DNA of 64,000 bases from Thraustochytrium sp. TN22 (taxonomy: Eukaryota > Sar > Bigyra > Thraustochytrida > Thraustochytriidae), in assembly GCA_013306675.1 (NCBI GenBank), contig JABLUY010000110.1, positions 50,652 to 114,651 on the forward strand. The letters run 5' to 3'. Within the stretch, counting starts at the first letter, position 1; each line of letters begins with the position of its first letter. Positions 8,438 through 19,900 of this stretch are shown here, piece after piece. The position numbers were made by a program, and so were the translations under genes. The notes beneath the pieces are model-generated. The model worked only from the letters and a program-made list of their open reading frames with translations, ran no database searches and was not told the DNA's origin.

Positions 8438-11400
8438 ATCCTCGTCCTCATCCTCGGCGGCGGCAGCGGCGGCAGCGGCGTCTTCAGAGTCGGCGCCAGT
8501 GCAGACGACGAGGACGGGCAGGCAGCGCAAGAAGCCCACCTTTTTCGGTGCCGAGCTGTCGACACCAAGCAAGCGTGGCAAGGCCAAAAAGGAGCAAGGG
8601 GAGGGCGTTTCCAAGGCAGGACCAGCCGAGGCGGCTGCGCCCGAGGACGCGATCACGTTGGATGCGCAGGCGCTCAACCAGCGGTGTTTCCGAGTCAACT
8701 ACAGCCGCATCGGCGCGGCCGTGCCAGACACCATCTCGTTTCTGACGGGCCAGCCCATGGCGACACCGGAGGACTGGGCTTCGACCGAGGCCAGCTCACG
8801 GGCGGCCACCTTCAGCGAGACATGCAGAAAGATCGCGAACGCGCCGCACGCGCGGCGCGCCCCGAACGGTAGCCTGCGACGCGCGACAGAGGTGAACATC
8901 CTTTCGGTCAAGGGCAGGTCGTACTTTGACGCCTTCCGGCGCGTGGGCCATGTCGATCTGCTGCTCCACTTCCACGACAAGAGCAAGCCGGATATGCTCG
9001 CTTACACTCCGGCCGGGACGGGGCGCGTGCCGACGGTAAACGGGAAGTCGGCGCGCATGGCGGCGGCCGATGCGGCGCGCCTGCTCTGGCGCGCCGACAC
9101 GGGCGAGCCGGCCGCCGTGGAGTCGCCCGTCTCCATGGCGAAGCTGTGCAACATCATCTACCAGGACAAGATCAGCGTGGAGGGCGCCGAGGCGCAAGCC
9201 GCGGAGTCGCCCGATGATCTTGTAGCGTGGATCGACATGGTGACCGTGTACCAGAATCCGACGGTCTCACAGTGGGGGTCGCCGCTGCTACGCTGCGTGA
9301 CGCAGGTCGGCCCGCTGCGCGACGGCGCCATGCGCCTGCGCGTGCACCTCTACGTAGGCCGCCTCATGTTCTGGCTCATCGCGGACGAGGGCCTGCGCGT
9401 GCTGATGCGGCCGCTGGTCCCGGCCGCCGCTGTGCCGGGCCCGACCTCGACGCTGCCGGCCGTGGACCCGGTCTTTCGGCGCAGCCTGGACGACTTGAGC
9501 GCGCCCTCGCACGAAGCGCGCTTCTCGGCGTCCATGCTCCTGCGCGCACACGAGAGCACCGGGTACGCGGAGTACGCCGCTGGCACGCCGGACGGCATCG
9601 CGCTGAGCATGCGCGACTACCAGCTGCAGACGCTGCGCTGGATGATCGACCAGGAACGTCTGCCGCGCGGACTGAACGGCTGCTTCTGGGAGGAGCGCCG
9701 CTGGGCAGACGCCGATGCGGAGGCCGGCTCCTTTTACTTTTCGAGCGAGCTGGGCGAGCTGCGGCTCGAGGCGCCACCGCTCGTGCGCGGCGGCCTGATC
9801 TGCGAGGAGATGGGACTCGGCAAGACGCTTGAGTTCATCGCGCTCGTGTTGCACGACCGCAGCGAGCCAGAGCTGGACTTTACGCCGGCGCCGGGCCTCG
9901 TGCCGTCGCACGCCTCGCTTGTGGTCGTGCCGGACGCCCTGCTGCCACAGTGGGCGCAGGAGCTGGAGAAGTGTCTGCGCGAGCCGGCCCGTCTCCGCAT
10001 CGGCACCTTGGAATTCCAGACAGAGCGCCGCCAGACGCACGCGTCGCTGCGCCTGCTGCCGTGCTGCGCGCCGTCCGCCGAGGCGGCCACGCTCATCGAG
10101 TCGCTGCGCGTCGACCAGTGGGTCGAGGCCGAATCGGGCGCCGCCTGCGAGGCACTGGCCAGTTGCGACATCGTGCTGGCCACCTACCGCAGCGTGCAGC
10201 GCTGCGGCAAGCTCGTGGACCGCGTGCACTGGCGCCGCGTTTGCCTGGACGAGATGCAGGAGATCCGCAGCTCCACCACGGACCTGGCGCGCAGGTGCCA
10301 GCGCTTGCGCGCGCGGTCTCGCTGGATGATCTCCGGCACGCCCATTTACACCGGAATCGACGACATTCACGGTGAGCTCAACTTCTTGGGCATTGTGCCC
10401 TTTTCGTGCGCCAATTCTGTCGACGGCTTCTGGGACCTCTGCGTCAAGAAGCCGTACAACGCGCGCGAGGAAATTGCCTTGGAGCGCCTCGGCCTGCTCC
10501 TGGACCACGTCATGATGCGCCACTCCAAGCAGCAGACCTATGTGCAGGACCCGGCGCAGTGCATCCTGCAGCTCCCGGCCGCCACGGTGCGCTACGTGGG
10601 CGTGCCGCTCAAGGAGCGCGAGCGCGCGCTCTACATGTACCTCGAGGTCTTCGCCGTCAAGGCCGTTGGCCTGCTTGAGGGCCGCGCCAATCTCCTCGAG
10701 GCGGGCCGCGCGCACCTGCGCGACGGTGCGGGCGGCGGGGCCGGCGGCAGGCCTTGGACCGTGGGCGCCGAGTTGCTGCGCAGCTTCGCGTCTTCACCGC
10801 ACCTCGTCAACGGAGGCAACGGCGCCGCGCCGCAGCTCAACCGCGTCAACACCTTTGTGCGCGCCGTGCAGCAGGCGCTGCGCGCGCGCTCGCGGAACAG
10901 GTCCGCGCACCAGGCCGGCACGCTCTTCTCCGACTTCCTAGCCATGCCCGCCGACGAGCTGCGCGACCTGCTGCTCTCAGACAACGCCACCGCGGCCGCG
11001 CCCTCGGCCGCGGGCGCCGCCGCAGGCGCGCAGCAGCCGCAGCAGCAGCAGCAGCAGCGTGGCATTCGCCAGCAGTTCGCCGCCACGGCGGGCGCCGGCG
11101 CCGGCGCGGCCGCAAATGCCGTGCGCGAGCACATCGCCGAGCGCCTCAAGGAAACGGAAGAGAAGCTGGTGGCCGCCGACAAGGCCTGCAGCGAGGCGCG
11201 CAGCGGCCTGCCTCGGCGGCGCTGGCGCTGGGCCTTCCAGGCCATCACCAGCGGCAAATACCACGCGTTGCAGCTCATGCACAGCAAGGTGCGCCCCGAC
11301 CAGTGGGCCGCCCTGCGCGCCTACACCGAGGCTGCGTCCTCCAGTGTGCTGCTTGTTCGCGCGCTGCGCGTGCTGCATCTCACGGTGCGCATGACCACGG

Positions 11401-14400
11401 CCGAAGCGCATCTCGAGGCTTGCCGTCAGGAGCTCGACCGCCGCACGCCTTTGCAGCTCTGCCGCAAGCTCGCCGGCCTCTCGAGCGAGTTTCACTTCGA
11501 AAAGACGCTCGACCAAGACACCTTGCTCGAGGACGTTGCACGCGGCGTCGAGCGCGAGACCATCAAGCTCTACTTTGCAGACCGCAAGACCCCGGCGCGC
11601 CTCAGCGACGACCCGGTCGGCTTGCGCCGCCGCCTCGTCAACAGCATTCTCGCCCTCGACCCGCAGTACTGCCGCCTTGAGCGCATTGTCGCACTGCTGC
11701 GCGACGACTTTGACCGCGGCTGCAGCCCAGGCATTGGCCACACGCTCCCCATCTTGCCCCTGGCCACCCGCCTGCCCGGTGTACGCGTCGAAGCCCGCCT
11801 CACAGCCGACGGCCGACGCGCCTACTACGCCGCCAACCTACAGAGCGTGGACGAGCGCACCGGTGCGGTCCGCGTGTGCTTTCAGGACGGCGAGGAGCGA
11901 GTCCTCGGCCAGCAGGACGTGCGCTACGCGCCGCGCAACGCCGGCACCGGTGGCGACGACGGCGTCTCGGCCGGCGGCGCCGAGCGCTTCGCGGCCACGG
12001 CGGACCAGCTCACTCTCGCGGACCTCTGCAAGCGCGCCGGGATTGACCGCGCCTCGCAGGACCGTGTGGCAGCCGCCGCGGGCCTCGCCGCCACGCCATT
12101 GCTGCGCTTTCACGCGCTCCCGTCCGCCGACCTTCGCGCCCTGCTGCAGCCCGAGGGCGGCCAGCAGGCCTTGCAGGCCGAACGCCGCCTCGCGCGCCTC
12201 GAGTCTGCTGCGCACGGCTTCGTTCTGCGCGCTCTGCTCGAGGCACCGCTTGAGCGGGACCCTTCGCTGCGCGCGCGTGTCCGGGACTGGTACCTCGGCA
12301 AACAGGGCGACTTTGAGGGCTTGGTCGCCCTCCTCGGCGCGGGCCAGAGCCCGGCGAAGGAAGCCCTGCTCGCGGCGCTCGCCTCTAAGGATTGCGCCTC
12401 GCCCGCGGCACTCTCCTACGAGGATTTCGCAGCGCGCTTCGGGCTCAAGGGAACGGCCATCGCACCGCAGAATGTCGGGACTGATGACGTCGACAGCCTC
12501 GCGATGGCCCTTGCGCGGCGCGAGGGCCGGCCGGTCAAGGCGCTCTTTGCCCGTCTCCACACTCTCGTGCCGCTGGCCTCGCTCACAACCAAGTCTCGCG
12601 CGGTGCCGGTGACGGCAGTTCGCGCGGTCCACGATGGCCTCAGGTCGTCTACAGTGCAGCTGGACGACGCCAGCATCGTCGAAATTCCGTGGTCCGAGTT
12701 CGACCTCTACGGCAACAACGGCGCCGGGCGTCAGGAGGACGGCGAGGTCGCGCCGGATGGGTTGCCGTCCAAGAAGCGCAAGATGGACCGGGCGGCTCAG
12801 GGCAAGTCCGCGAAGCAGCCGCGGCATCTGGCGAGCACGAACGGCGACGAGGACGTGGACATCGGGGACGCGCACAGGGAAGAAGAGGACGACGACGACG
12901 ACGACGAAAAGGACCTGGCAGCGGACGCCGGCGAAGATGAGCTCGGAAGGAAAGAGCGCACGCGCATGGTGTTCGAGCCGCAGCCCGGCACACTGCTGCT
13001 CGCGAACGAGGTGCTGAGTGTCAATTATGACCAGGGAGAGATCGAGGTGGTGCGCCTCGATACGGGCAGGCCAGACACCTTCACGTGGGCGATGCTCCGG
13101 ATCGACGGCAAGAAGGCGCCAAGCGAGGGCTCAGTGAACGCGCACGAGTCAATCCTCGCCAAGGCTGACCGCATGGACGTTCTCAAGGCCAACATCGCCG
13201 AGCAGTCCGTGTTGGCGCACGACCTGCGCACCTACTACAACACGCTCAAGGCGGCGGAGGGCCGCGGGGCGCAGCGCGTGGACGCGCTTGGGCGCCAAGG
13301 CCTCATGGCTCTGCAGGAGCTCATCGACAAGAGCAATGTGCCCGAGTGTGGCATTTGCCTGGACGCCATGACCGACCCCATGTGCACCATGTGCATTCAT
13401 CTCTTCTGCGAGGCCTGCATCTCGCAGCACATTGCGGTGAACGCGTCCCCGGTCCCGCCGCGCCGCTTCGCGTGCCCGCTGTGCCGAAGGCAGCTCGTGC
13501 GCGGCGAGGTCTTCAAGGTGCTCCCTCCGAGCTGTGAGGACCCGCTCAATGCTGCTGCGGCCAAACCTGCTGCCGACGAGGAGGTCGAGGACAAGGACAA
13601 GGCCGAGGAGAAGGCCGAGGAGGCCAAGACCGCCGATGCGGAAGTCGAGCGCAAGGTGACGCGCGGCATGCGGCGGCAACGTCAGCAGCAGACGCAGCAG
13701 ACGCGGCCAGCCGAGGACGCGGAGGACGCCGCCGTAGCGGCCGAGGGCCTGGAACCGCGGGCGGACGCCGAGCAGCAGCAGCAGCAGCAGCAAGAGCAGG
13801 AAGGCGAGGCTGTGCCCGGGCCGGACGAGGTGGCCGAGTCCGTGGGCACCGCAAGCGCTGCGCGGTGGACGCCGAGCCCGAGCGCGGACGACACGAACGG
13901 GGCCATGACGCGCAGCGCGCTGGGCGTGCAGCTGGACGCCGGCCAGCAGCAGGCCGACCTTGTGACCCGCGTGGGCGTGGAGGCGCTGAGCTCAAACTTC
14001 CTCACTCTGCTGCGCGCCGTGACGGGCCTCGCGCCGCACGCCGGGCCGACCGCAGAGCGCGCCGACCGGCGCGGGTCCAAGGTGCAGCGCGTCGTCGACG
14101 ACCTGAAGCGCTTCGCCACAGACCAGGGCAAGTCCGTGGTGTTCTCCCAGCAGCGCCAGTCCGTCCTGCACCTCAGCGTCGTGCTGCAGCAGGAGGCCAT
14201 CCCGCACGCGCGCATCGTCAAGGGGGACAAGGTGCCCGTGCTGCGCGCCGCGCTCGAATCCTTTCTGCACGACGACCACGTGCGCGTGCTTCTGCTGCAG
14301 AGCTCGAGCGCCGCCGCCGGCCTGACGCTGACGGTGGCGAACCGCGTGCTGCTCTTTGAGCCCTTCCTCAAGCAGGGCGAGGAGCTCCAGGCCATCAATC

Positions 14401-14852
14401 GCGTGCACCGCATCGGCCAGGAACGGCCCGTCGAGACGATTTGTTACTTCTCGCGCGGCACCGTCGAGGAGCGCGTGCTGGCGTGGCGCGTCGAGCGCGA
14501 CCGCGCCAGCCACGTCGACCCACGCAACGAGCACGGCGCCGACGAGGACGAGGACGGTGGCGTCGGCGCGCCACTCGAGTCTGCCGGCTCTGGCCCCAGC
14601 GCGCTTCAGAGCCGCCGCTACCTGCGCTACATCACCGGCACCAGCGCCGCCGTCACCGAGGACCAAGAGGAGAATGAGCGCGACGCCCAGGTCGACCTCG
14701 ACCACGCTTCCGACGACGACGAGGACCAGGAGCGCGACGACGACGACAACGAGTCCGACGACATGGTCGACCTCGACTCCGACGACGAGATGCCCTCCGA
14801 CCACGACGACGCGCAGGGCTGGGCCTATGTCGATCAGCATGCCACCTTTTGA
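8163..14852 (+). CDS. SNF2-family helicase with RING finger (SHPRH/RAD5-like), copy A
   Basis: A 2,229-residue ORF without introns. Order: Gln/Asp- and Ser-rich N-terminus (about 40-100); SNF2 ATPase with Walker A EEMGLGKT (548-555), Walker B variant DEMQ (696-699) and motif III ISGTP; a very long insert; a C3HC4 RING finger (Cys1729 to Cys1774, starting VPECGICLDAM); and helicase-C (about 1972-2112) with VVFSQQRQS and motif VI AINRVHRIGQ. A RING between the two helicase lobes plus a large insert is the RAD5/SHPRH architecture: DNA translocase and ubiquitin ligase in post-replication repair or chromatin control. The insert holds poly-Gln, a Tudor-like segment (about 1206-1257, GVRVEARLTADG ... 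VCFQDGEERV) and an Asp-rich run. The tail is acidic. ATG 8163 is chosen because upstream sequence is low-complexity; ATG 7833 is the alternative. Confidence 0.9.
8278..8460 (+). repeat. Coding low-complexity repeats (Gln/Asp then Ser)
   Basis: Inside copy A, imperfect CAGCAAGACCAG-type units encode QGLQDQQ-like repeats (about 8278-8385). A run of TCGTCC hexamers (about 8390-8458) follows and encodes poly-Ser, then Ala. On the opposite strand the Gln repeat reads as Leu-rich and mimics a membrane segment; that is an artefact. Confidence 0.85.
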
Positions 14853-15636
14853 CTGCAAGTCAGGAGCACTTTCGTAGCCGGAGCCATTGTAAAGTCCGAA
14901 GAGGCGAGACGTTCACTCTGATCTGCAGAGCCTGGTCACCTGGTCTCCCGCCAGTCACAGTGCCCGCGCGCGGACGCAGTCCTGGCGGGCGCCTGTGCAG
15001 CGACGCTCCCCGGTCCGGAGCCTTGGAGTGTCGGAGGGAGCGCGCTCTCGCCGCGCTCCTCCTCCACAGAATTCCGGCCAGACCGCGCCGCGGAGGCGCG
15101 TCGATTGGTGTGCTCTGCTTGCTTGTAGATGCCCGCGCTGGTGAGGGAGAGCCCTGGGACGGCGGCGCTCTGCGTTCATTATGGAGTTATTGAAGGCAGG
15201 CGCGATGCACTCGCGGAGCAGTGGCATTGGCCGCGCCGGTGTCAAACATGCTCGCAATGCCAACCAAAGTGAATCTGCACGCCTTCGCTCACTTGGCCAA
15301 GTCGGAGCACGCAGCCCCGCGCAAGTCGAACAAACACCGTACGTGCTAGCCGACCGGGCTGCACGCGCGCTGGGCGACCGGGCTGCACGCGCGGACGGAG
15401 AGCAGAGCAATCAGCAGTTGATTGTCAAGCAGCGCGCAGCCAGCAAGCCCACAAGCACGGCCTTTCCAGGCCGGCAGCGCGCAGGGCGGCGGCCTCTCCA
15501 ACAAGCTCGAGGGCCTTGCAGCGCGACGCCGCCGCCGCGGCCGTCTTGCCGCCAACTCCAAGTCGCTGCCCAGCCGTGTCCTGGCGCGACTTGGAGAGCG
15601 GCTTGCTCGCTGGGTGAGCGAAGGGCGACCCGCGCG
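14853..15636. other. Spacer between SNF2 copy A and relic B
   Basis: 784 bp with no recognisable gene. It follows the acidic tail of copy A and precedes the truncated helicase-C relic. The frame of relic B is open back to about 15181, but that stretch shows no similarity to copies A or D by eye. Confidence 0.5.
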
Positions 15637-16182
15637 ATGGCTGCTGCCAGCGAGCAGCAGGAGCAGGCACAGCAGCCCATGGGCGCCGTGCCCGAGGTTG
15701 CCCCGCACTGGATTCCTTGCGCTTCATTCGAGGACGCGCTGCGTGGCCCAGGACGGGGCGCCCCTTCCGATGCAAGCCTGGAACCCTGGATTTTGCACGA
15801 GAACCTTAGCCGAGTCTTGGGCGTCGTCACGAGCAACGGCCCGCTCGGGTCCAAGGTACGGCAAGTGGTGGAAGACCTGCGGCGCTTCGCGTCGCTGGAG
15901 GGCAAGACAGTCGTGTTCTCGCAGCACAAGGACGCCATTCTGCACCTGAGCGAGGCTTTGCACAAGAAGGGGGGGCAAGTGCGGCACGCGCGCATTATAA
16001 GCGGCGACTCGACGGCCGTGCTCAGCGCCGCGCTGCGCGCTTTTCACCACGAGACGGACGTGCGCGTGATGCTGCACCTCTCATGGTCGTGTCACGAGGC
16101 AGACGCTACTCCAGCGCCCCGCCTGACTCTCTTCGAGGCGGAATCGGATTTGTTCGACGATTCCGAAGTTGACAGGGAGTAA
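15637..16182 (+). pseudogene. Truncated SNF2 helicase-C relic (copy B)
   Basis: A 181-codon frame. Its middle is plainly the start of the helicase-C lobe: GSKVRQVVEDLRRFASLEGK, then TVVFSQHKDAILHLSEAL, then RHARIISGDSTAV. It is closer to copy D, which shares SQHKDAILHLS, than to copy A, which has SQQRQSVLHLS. Similarity fades near helicase motif V (RVMLHLSWSCHEAD against RVLLLHVCLATEGI in D), and the arginine-finger motif VI is absent. No SNF2-N or RING precedes it. It is most simply the surviving C-terminal piece of a tandem copy. Because the frame is open and starts with ATG 15637, a short expressed protein cannot be excluded. Confidence 0.75.
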
Positions 16183-16377
16183 TCGTAAATTGGGTGCCGC
16201 TTACAGCGTGTTCTTGGGCCGCCAGCCCCGCGTGTATTTCGCCCTCTCGCACTTCCTTTCGCGGCGTCGGCGCCGCCTGGCATACAGGGATCGTGAAAAC
16301 TGCGACCAAGCGTTGTGCGGTGGTCCACGGCGGCGTCCGCGAGTGCGATTGGGAGCGCTGATTTGCGGCGCACGACC

Positions 16378-16647
16378 ATGCCGCTGACGCCAGATGAGAG
16401 GGCCGTGAACGAGAGGCACTTTCGTGTGCCGTAGGGCAGCCTGGGCGACGCTGTGCCGGACACCGTCTCCTTCCTTGCCGGAAAGGCGGCGAACGCGCCG
16501 CCGGACTGGGCGTCAAGCGAGGGCGCGGAGAGGGCTGCCAACTTTGTCGGGTGCAGCCATGGTGCTCTGCGAGAACGAGTCCTCTGGTTCCACGGAGTAT
16601 TCAAGCATGCTGACGGCGCAGGCCCAATGTCTGGCGCTCCATGGTGA
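16378..16647 (+). pseudogene. N-terminal SNF2-paralogue relic with nonsense codon (copy C)
   Basis: Reading from ATG 16378, the frame encodes a match to the conserved N-terminal segment of copies A and D: AVNERHFRVP, then TAG at 16432-16434, then GSLGDAVPDTVSFLAGKAAN and PPDWASSEGAERAANFVG. The aligned residue is Tyr in D (APYGKLGDAV) and in A (VNYSRIGAAV), so TAC to TAG is the simplest change. Similarity stops about 16551 although the frame runs to 16647. No SNF2 ATPase follows before copy D. It is read as a second broken tandem copy, nearer to D than to A. Confidence 0.75.
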
Positions 16648-16947
16648 TTTATTATATTCTTCGCGATGTCAAACTCGAGGACCTCTCATGGCTACCTGCA
16701 AGTTGCTTGCGCGCGACCATGCGAACGCGGCGTGCCCCGCCAGGCGTGGCACGCACTGCGGCGCTGGAGGCGAATCCTCGCATACAGGAAAGTCTCCAAG
16801 CGGAAGCGCCGCATCAAGTATCTGAACATCTTTTGATGCCATTCGCGACTCGCTCGCCGAGGCACCTGCCCTGGTCCGATTCCTTCCATCGCCTTTCGCC
16901 GCTCCTTGGCGCTGGTTCCCTCGGCGCTCCCGTCGGCGTTGGGAAGA

Positions 16948-19900
16948 ATGCGACTCGGCGGCTGGCTGACTACCAGCCTGAGTCTCGCCAGATCCGAGGG
17001 GGGAACGGAACCCGGGCTCGTGCGGGTGCCACGCAGCGGAGCGCCGCGCGGCACCAAAACCCCGGCGCGCGCGACGACAGGGGCGGCCTGCGCGCGAACA
17101 GGGGCGACGTCTGCGGCAGCGAAGCAGGCGACGGAGAGTGGTGCGCTCATTCATTGTCAAGGGCTGAGCGCGAGCATGTTGCAGCGCGCGCCCGCGCAGA
17201 GCGCGCTCAACGAGAGGTACTTCTGCGCGCCATACGGCAAGCTAGGCGACGCCGTGCCAGAGACCGTCTCCTTCCTCACGGGCCAGGCAGTGGAGGTGCC
17301 GCGCGAGTGGGCGTCTGCGGATGGCGCCAAGAAGGCGGCCCACTTCGGCAAGCACGCCAAGATGCGGCTGGACCTCAACTTCGTGCTCGAGGACCCGACG
17401 CGGGCGTACTTTGATGCCTTTCGGCGTGTCGGGCATGTGGATATGGCGCTGTCCTTTGTGCACAGAGCAGGCCTGGCGGAGCTGGCGTACGAGCCCGTGC
17501 GGCGCGGACCCGTGGCCGAGAACGTGCCGCGTCAGGTGGAAGAGCTGTTGTGGAGTAGTTTCACGGGCGAGCCCTCCGCGGTGGAGTCGCCCGTGTCCGT
17601 GGCCAAGCTCCACGCGCACCCATACGTTCGCGTGAGGAGCGTCGACCCTCAGGTAAAGAGCGAGATTCTGGTCGAGTGGATCCGCCAGGTGGCTGCCTAC
17701 CAGCGCGGCGTGCAGCACGGGGATCCGCCGCACGTCCGTTGCGTGACGCAGATTGGGCCATCGCAAGGTAGCTCTGTGCACCTGCGCGTCCACCTGTACA
17801 TGGGCCGCCTCGCGTTCTGCCTCATGGCCGACAAGACGCTCAGCAGTCTCGTCAACCCACTCGCCGTGGCGAGCAGCGTGCCACGCGCGATGCCGCTGAC
17901 CCTGCCAGGCGCGCAGCCGGCGTCCCAACACAGCCCGGATGTCTGGAGGAATCGGTCTTCTTCGATCGATCCCCAACTCAACAAGCCGTCGAAGATGAGC
18001 TATGTTGGACACCCAGGCCTGGTCGAGGACCTGTCGCTCCCCATGTGCGATGATGAGGTGCTTGCGCTGAACTGGATGATTGGCCAGGAGCGGCTTCCGC
18101 GCGGCCTCAACGGCTGTTTCTGGGAAGAGCGCGCGTGGGACGCGGGCGTGAGCGGCGAGCGCTACTACTATTCCAGCACGATCGGCGCGTTGCAGCTCAA
18201 TGCGCCCTCTCTGGTGCGCGGCGGCCTGGTAGGCGAGTCGATGGGCTGTAGCAAGCCGCTTGCGTTCGTGGCTCTCGTGCTTCATGGCCGCATGGAGAAG
18301 GAGGCAGACTTTGAGCCCATCACAGGCCTTGTCTCCTCCAATGCCTCGCTCTTTGTGGTGCAGGAGGCGATGCTGTCGCGGTGGACGCAGAATTTGACAA
18401 AGTGCGTGCGCGAGACCTGTGCGCTGCACGTCGCCTCCTTGGAAGTCTCCAGACTCGACGCAGATCTCACGGCCAGGCCTTCGGCCTGCTTCGGGCATAA
18501 CAACACCATCAGCTCGCATCGTCCTGGTGTTCGCGCGACGGTGTGCCTCTTGTCCTTCTGCAAGGCCGCACCGGAGCCCAAGATCCTCTTCGAGAACGTG
18601 ATGCTCGGGTCCGAGCGCTCGGGCGAAATAGTCGAAGCGTTGGCGGCCTGCGACATTGTCGTCACCACGGTCCGTGGGCTGGACCTGGGTGGGGCGCAAT
18701 GGCTAGAACGCGTGCACTGGCGGCGCGTGTCCCTGGTCGACAAAAAGGAGCCGTGGAGATCCTCGACGAGCCTTGCGAAGAGTTGCCGACACCTGCAGGC
18801 GCGTGCGCGCTGGCTGATCTCTGGCGCGCCCATTTACTCGACCATGGACGACATTCACGACAAGCTGAGCTTCCTTGGCATCGTGCCCTTTGCGTGCGCC
18901 GAGACTGTCGGCGGCGCTTGTGAAGAGGCAGAGGGGCCGCGCTTCGAAATGCCGTGCGGGAGAGCGCCCGTCTTTGCTTCTCAGGAAGAGGCGCTTGAGC
19001 GACTTGGTTCGCTGTTCGAGCACATCATGCTACGGCGCTCCAAGGCGCAGACCTTCGTGCAGGAGCCGTCCCGAGCCCTGCTGCAGCTCGCCGGCCAGAT
19101 CAGGTATGAGGGCGTCACGCTCGAGGCGTCGGAGCGCGCGCTGTACGATGCCATTGAGGCCTTTGCCGCTGCGGGCTCCGCGCGAGACGAAACCTTTGCG
19201 GCCGAGGGTAGCAAGCTTCTACGGCTCCTGGCGTTCTCGCCACACCTGCTCCGCGATACCACGTCGCACTTGGAGCGGCTCGACGCCTTCGTGTGCATGC
19301 TGACACGTTATCCTCGATGCCGGAGGGCACTCATGGGCGCGGCCTCTAACTTTGTCCCAGTGCCGGCGGACGAGCTGCGCGACCGCTTCCTTGCGGCGAG
19401 ACGAGGCACGCCGGACGACCTCACGTGCGCGAGCGAAGAGGTGAGCTTGCAACTCATCGCAAAAGTACAGGAAACAGAAGAGGGGCTGCGAAAAGCAAAG
19501 GCGATGCTGTCCTCTGCAAGCTGCGAGCTGGCCCTGCGGCGCTGGCGCTGGGCCGGTCAGGCCATCGTGAGCGGGCGATACCACGCGCAGCATCCCACGC
19601 AGGACGTCACGAACTCACAGCAGGCATGTCAGCACACAAAGTACGGAACGACGGCCATGAAGACCAACGAGGGCAGCGAGATTCGCAAGCTCGTCGAGGA
19701 GACGGAGCGCCACCGCGACCTGGTGCACAACTTTGCAACGCTGCGCAACACGCTTGAGGCAGCGGTACAGGGCGGCGCGCAGGACGTGCAGGCCGTGGGC
19801 CAGCTCACGAACCTGCAGGCGCTCGTCGACCAGAGCAGGGTGCCGGAGTGTGGCATCTGCCTCGAGCGGGTGACCTCGCCGGCGTGCACGGCGTGCCTGC

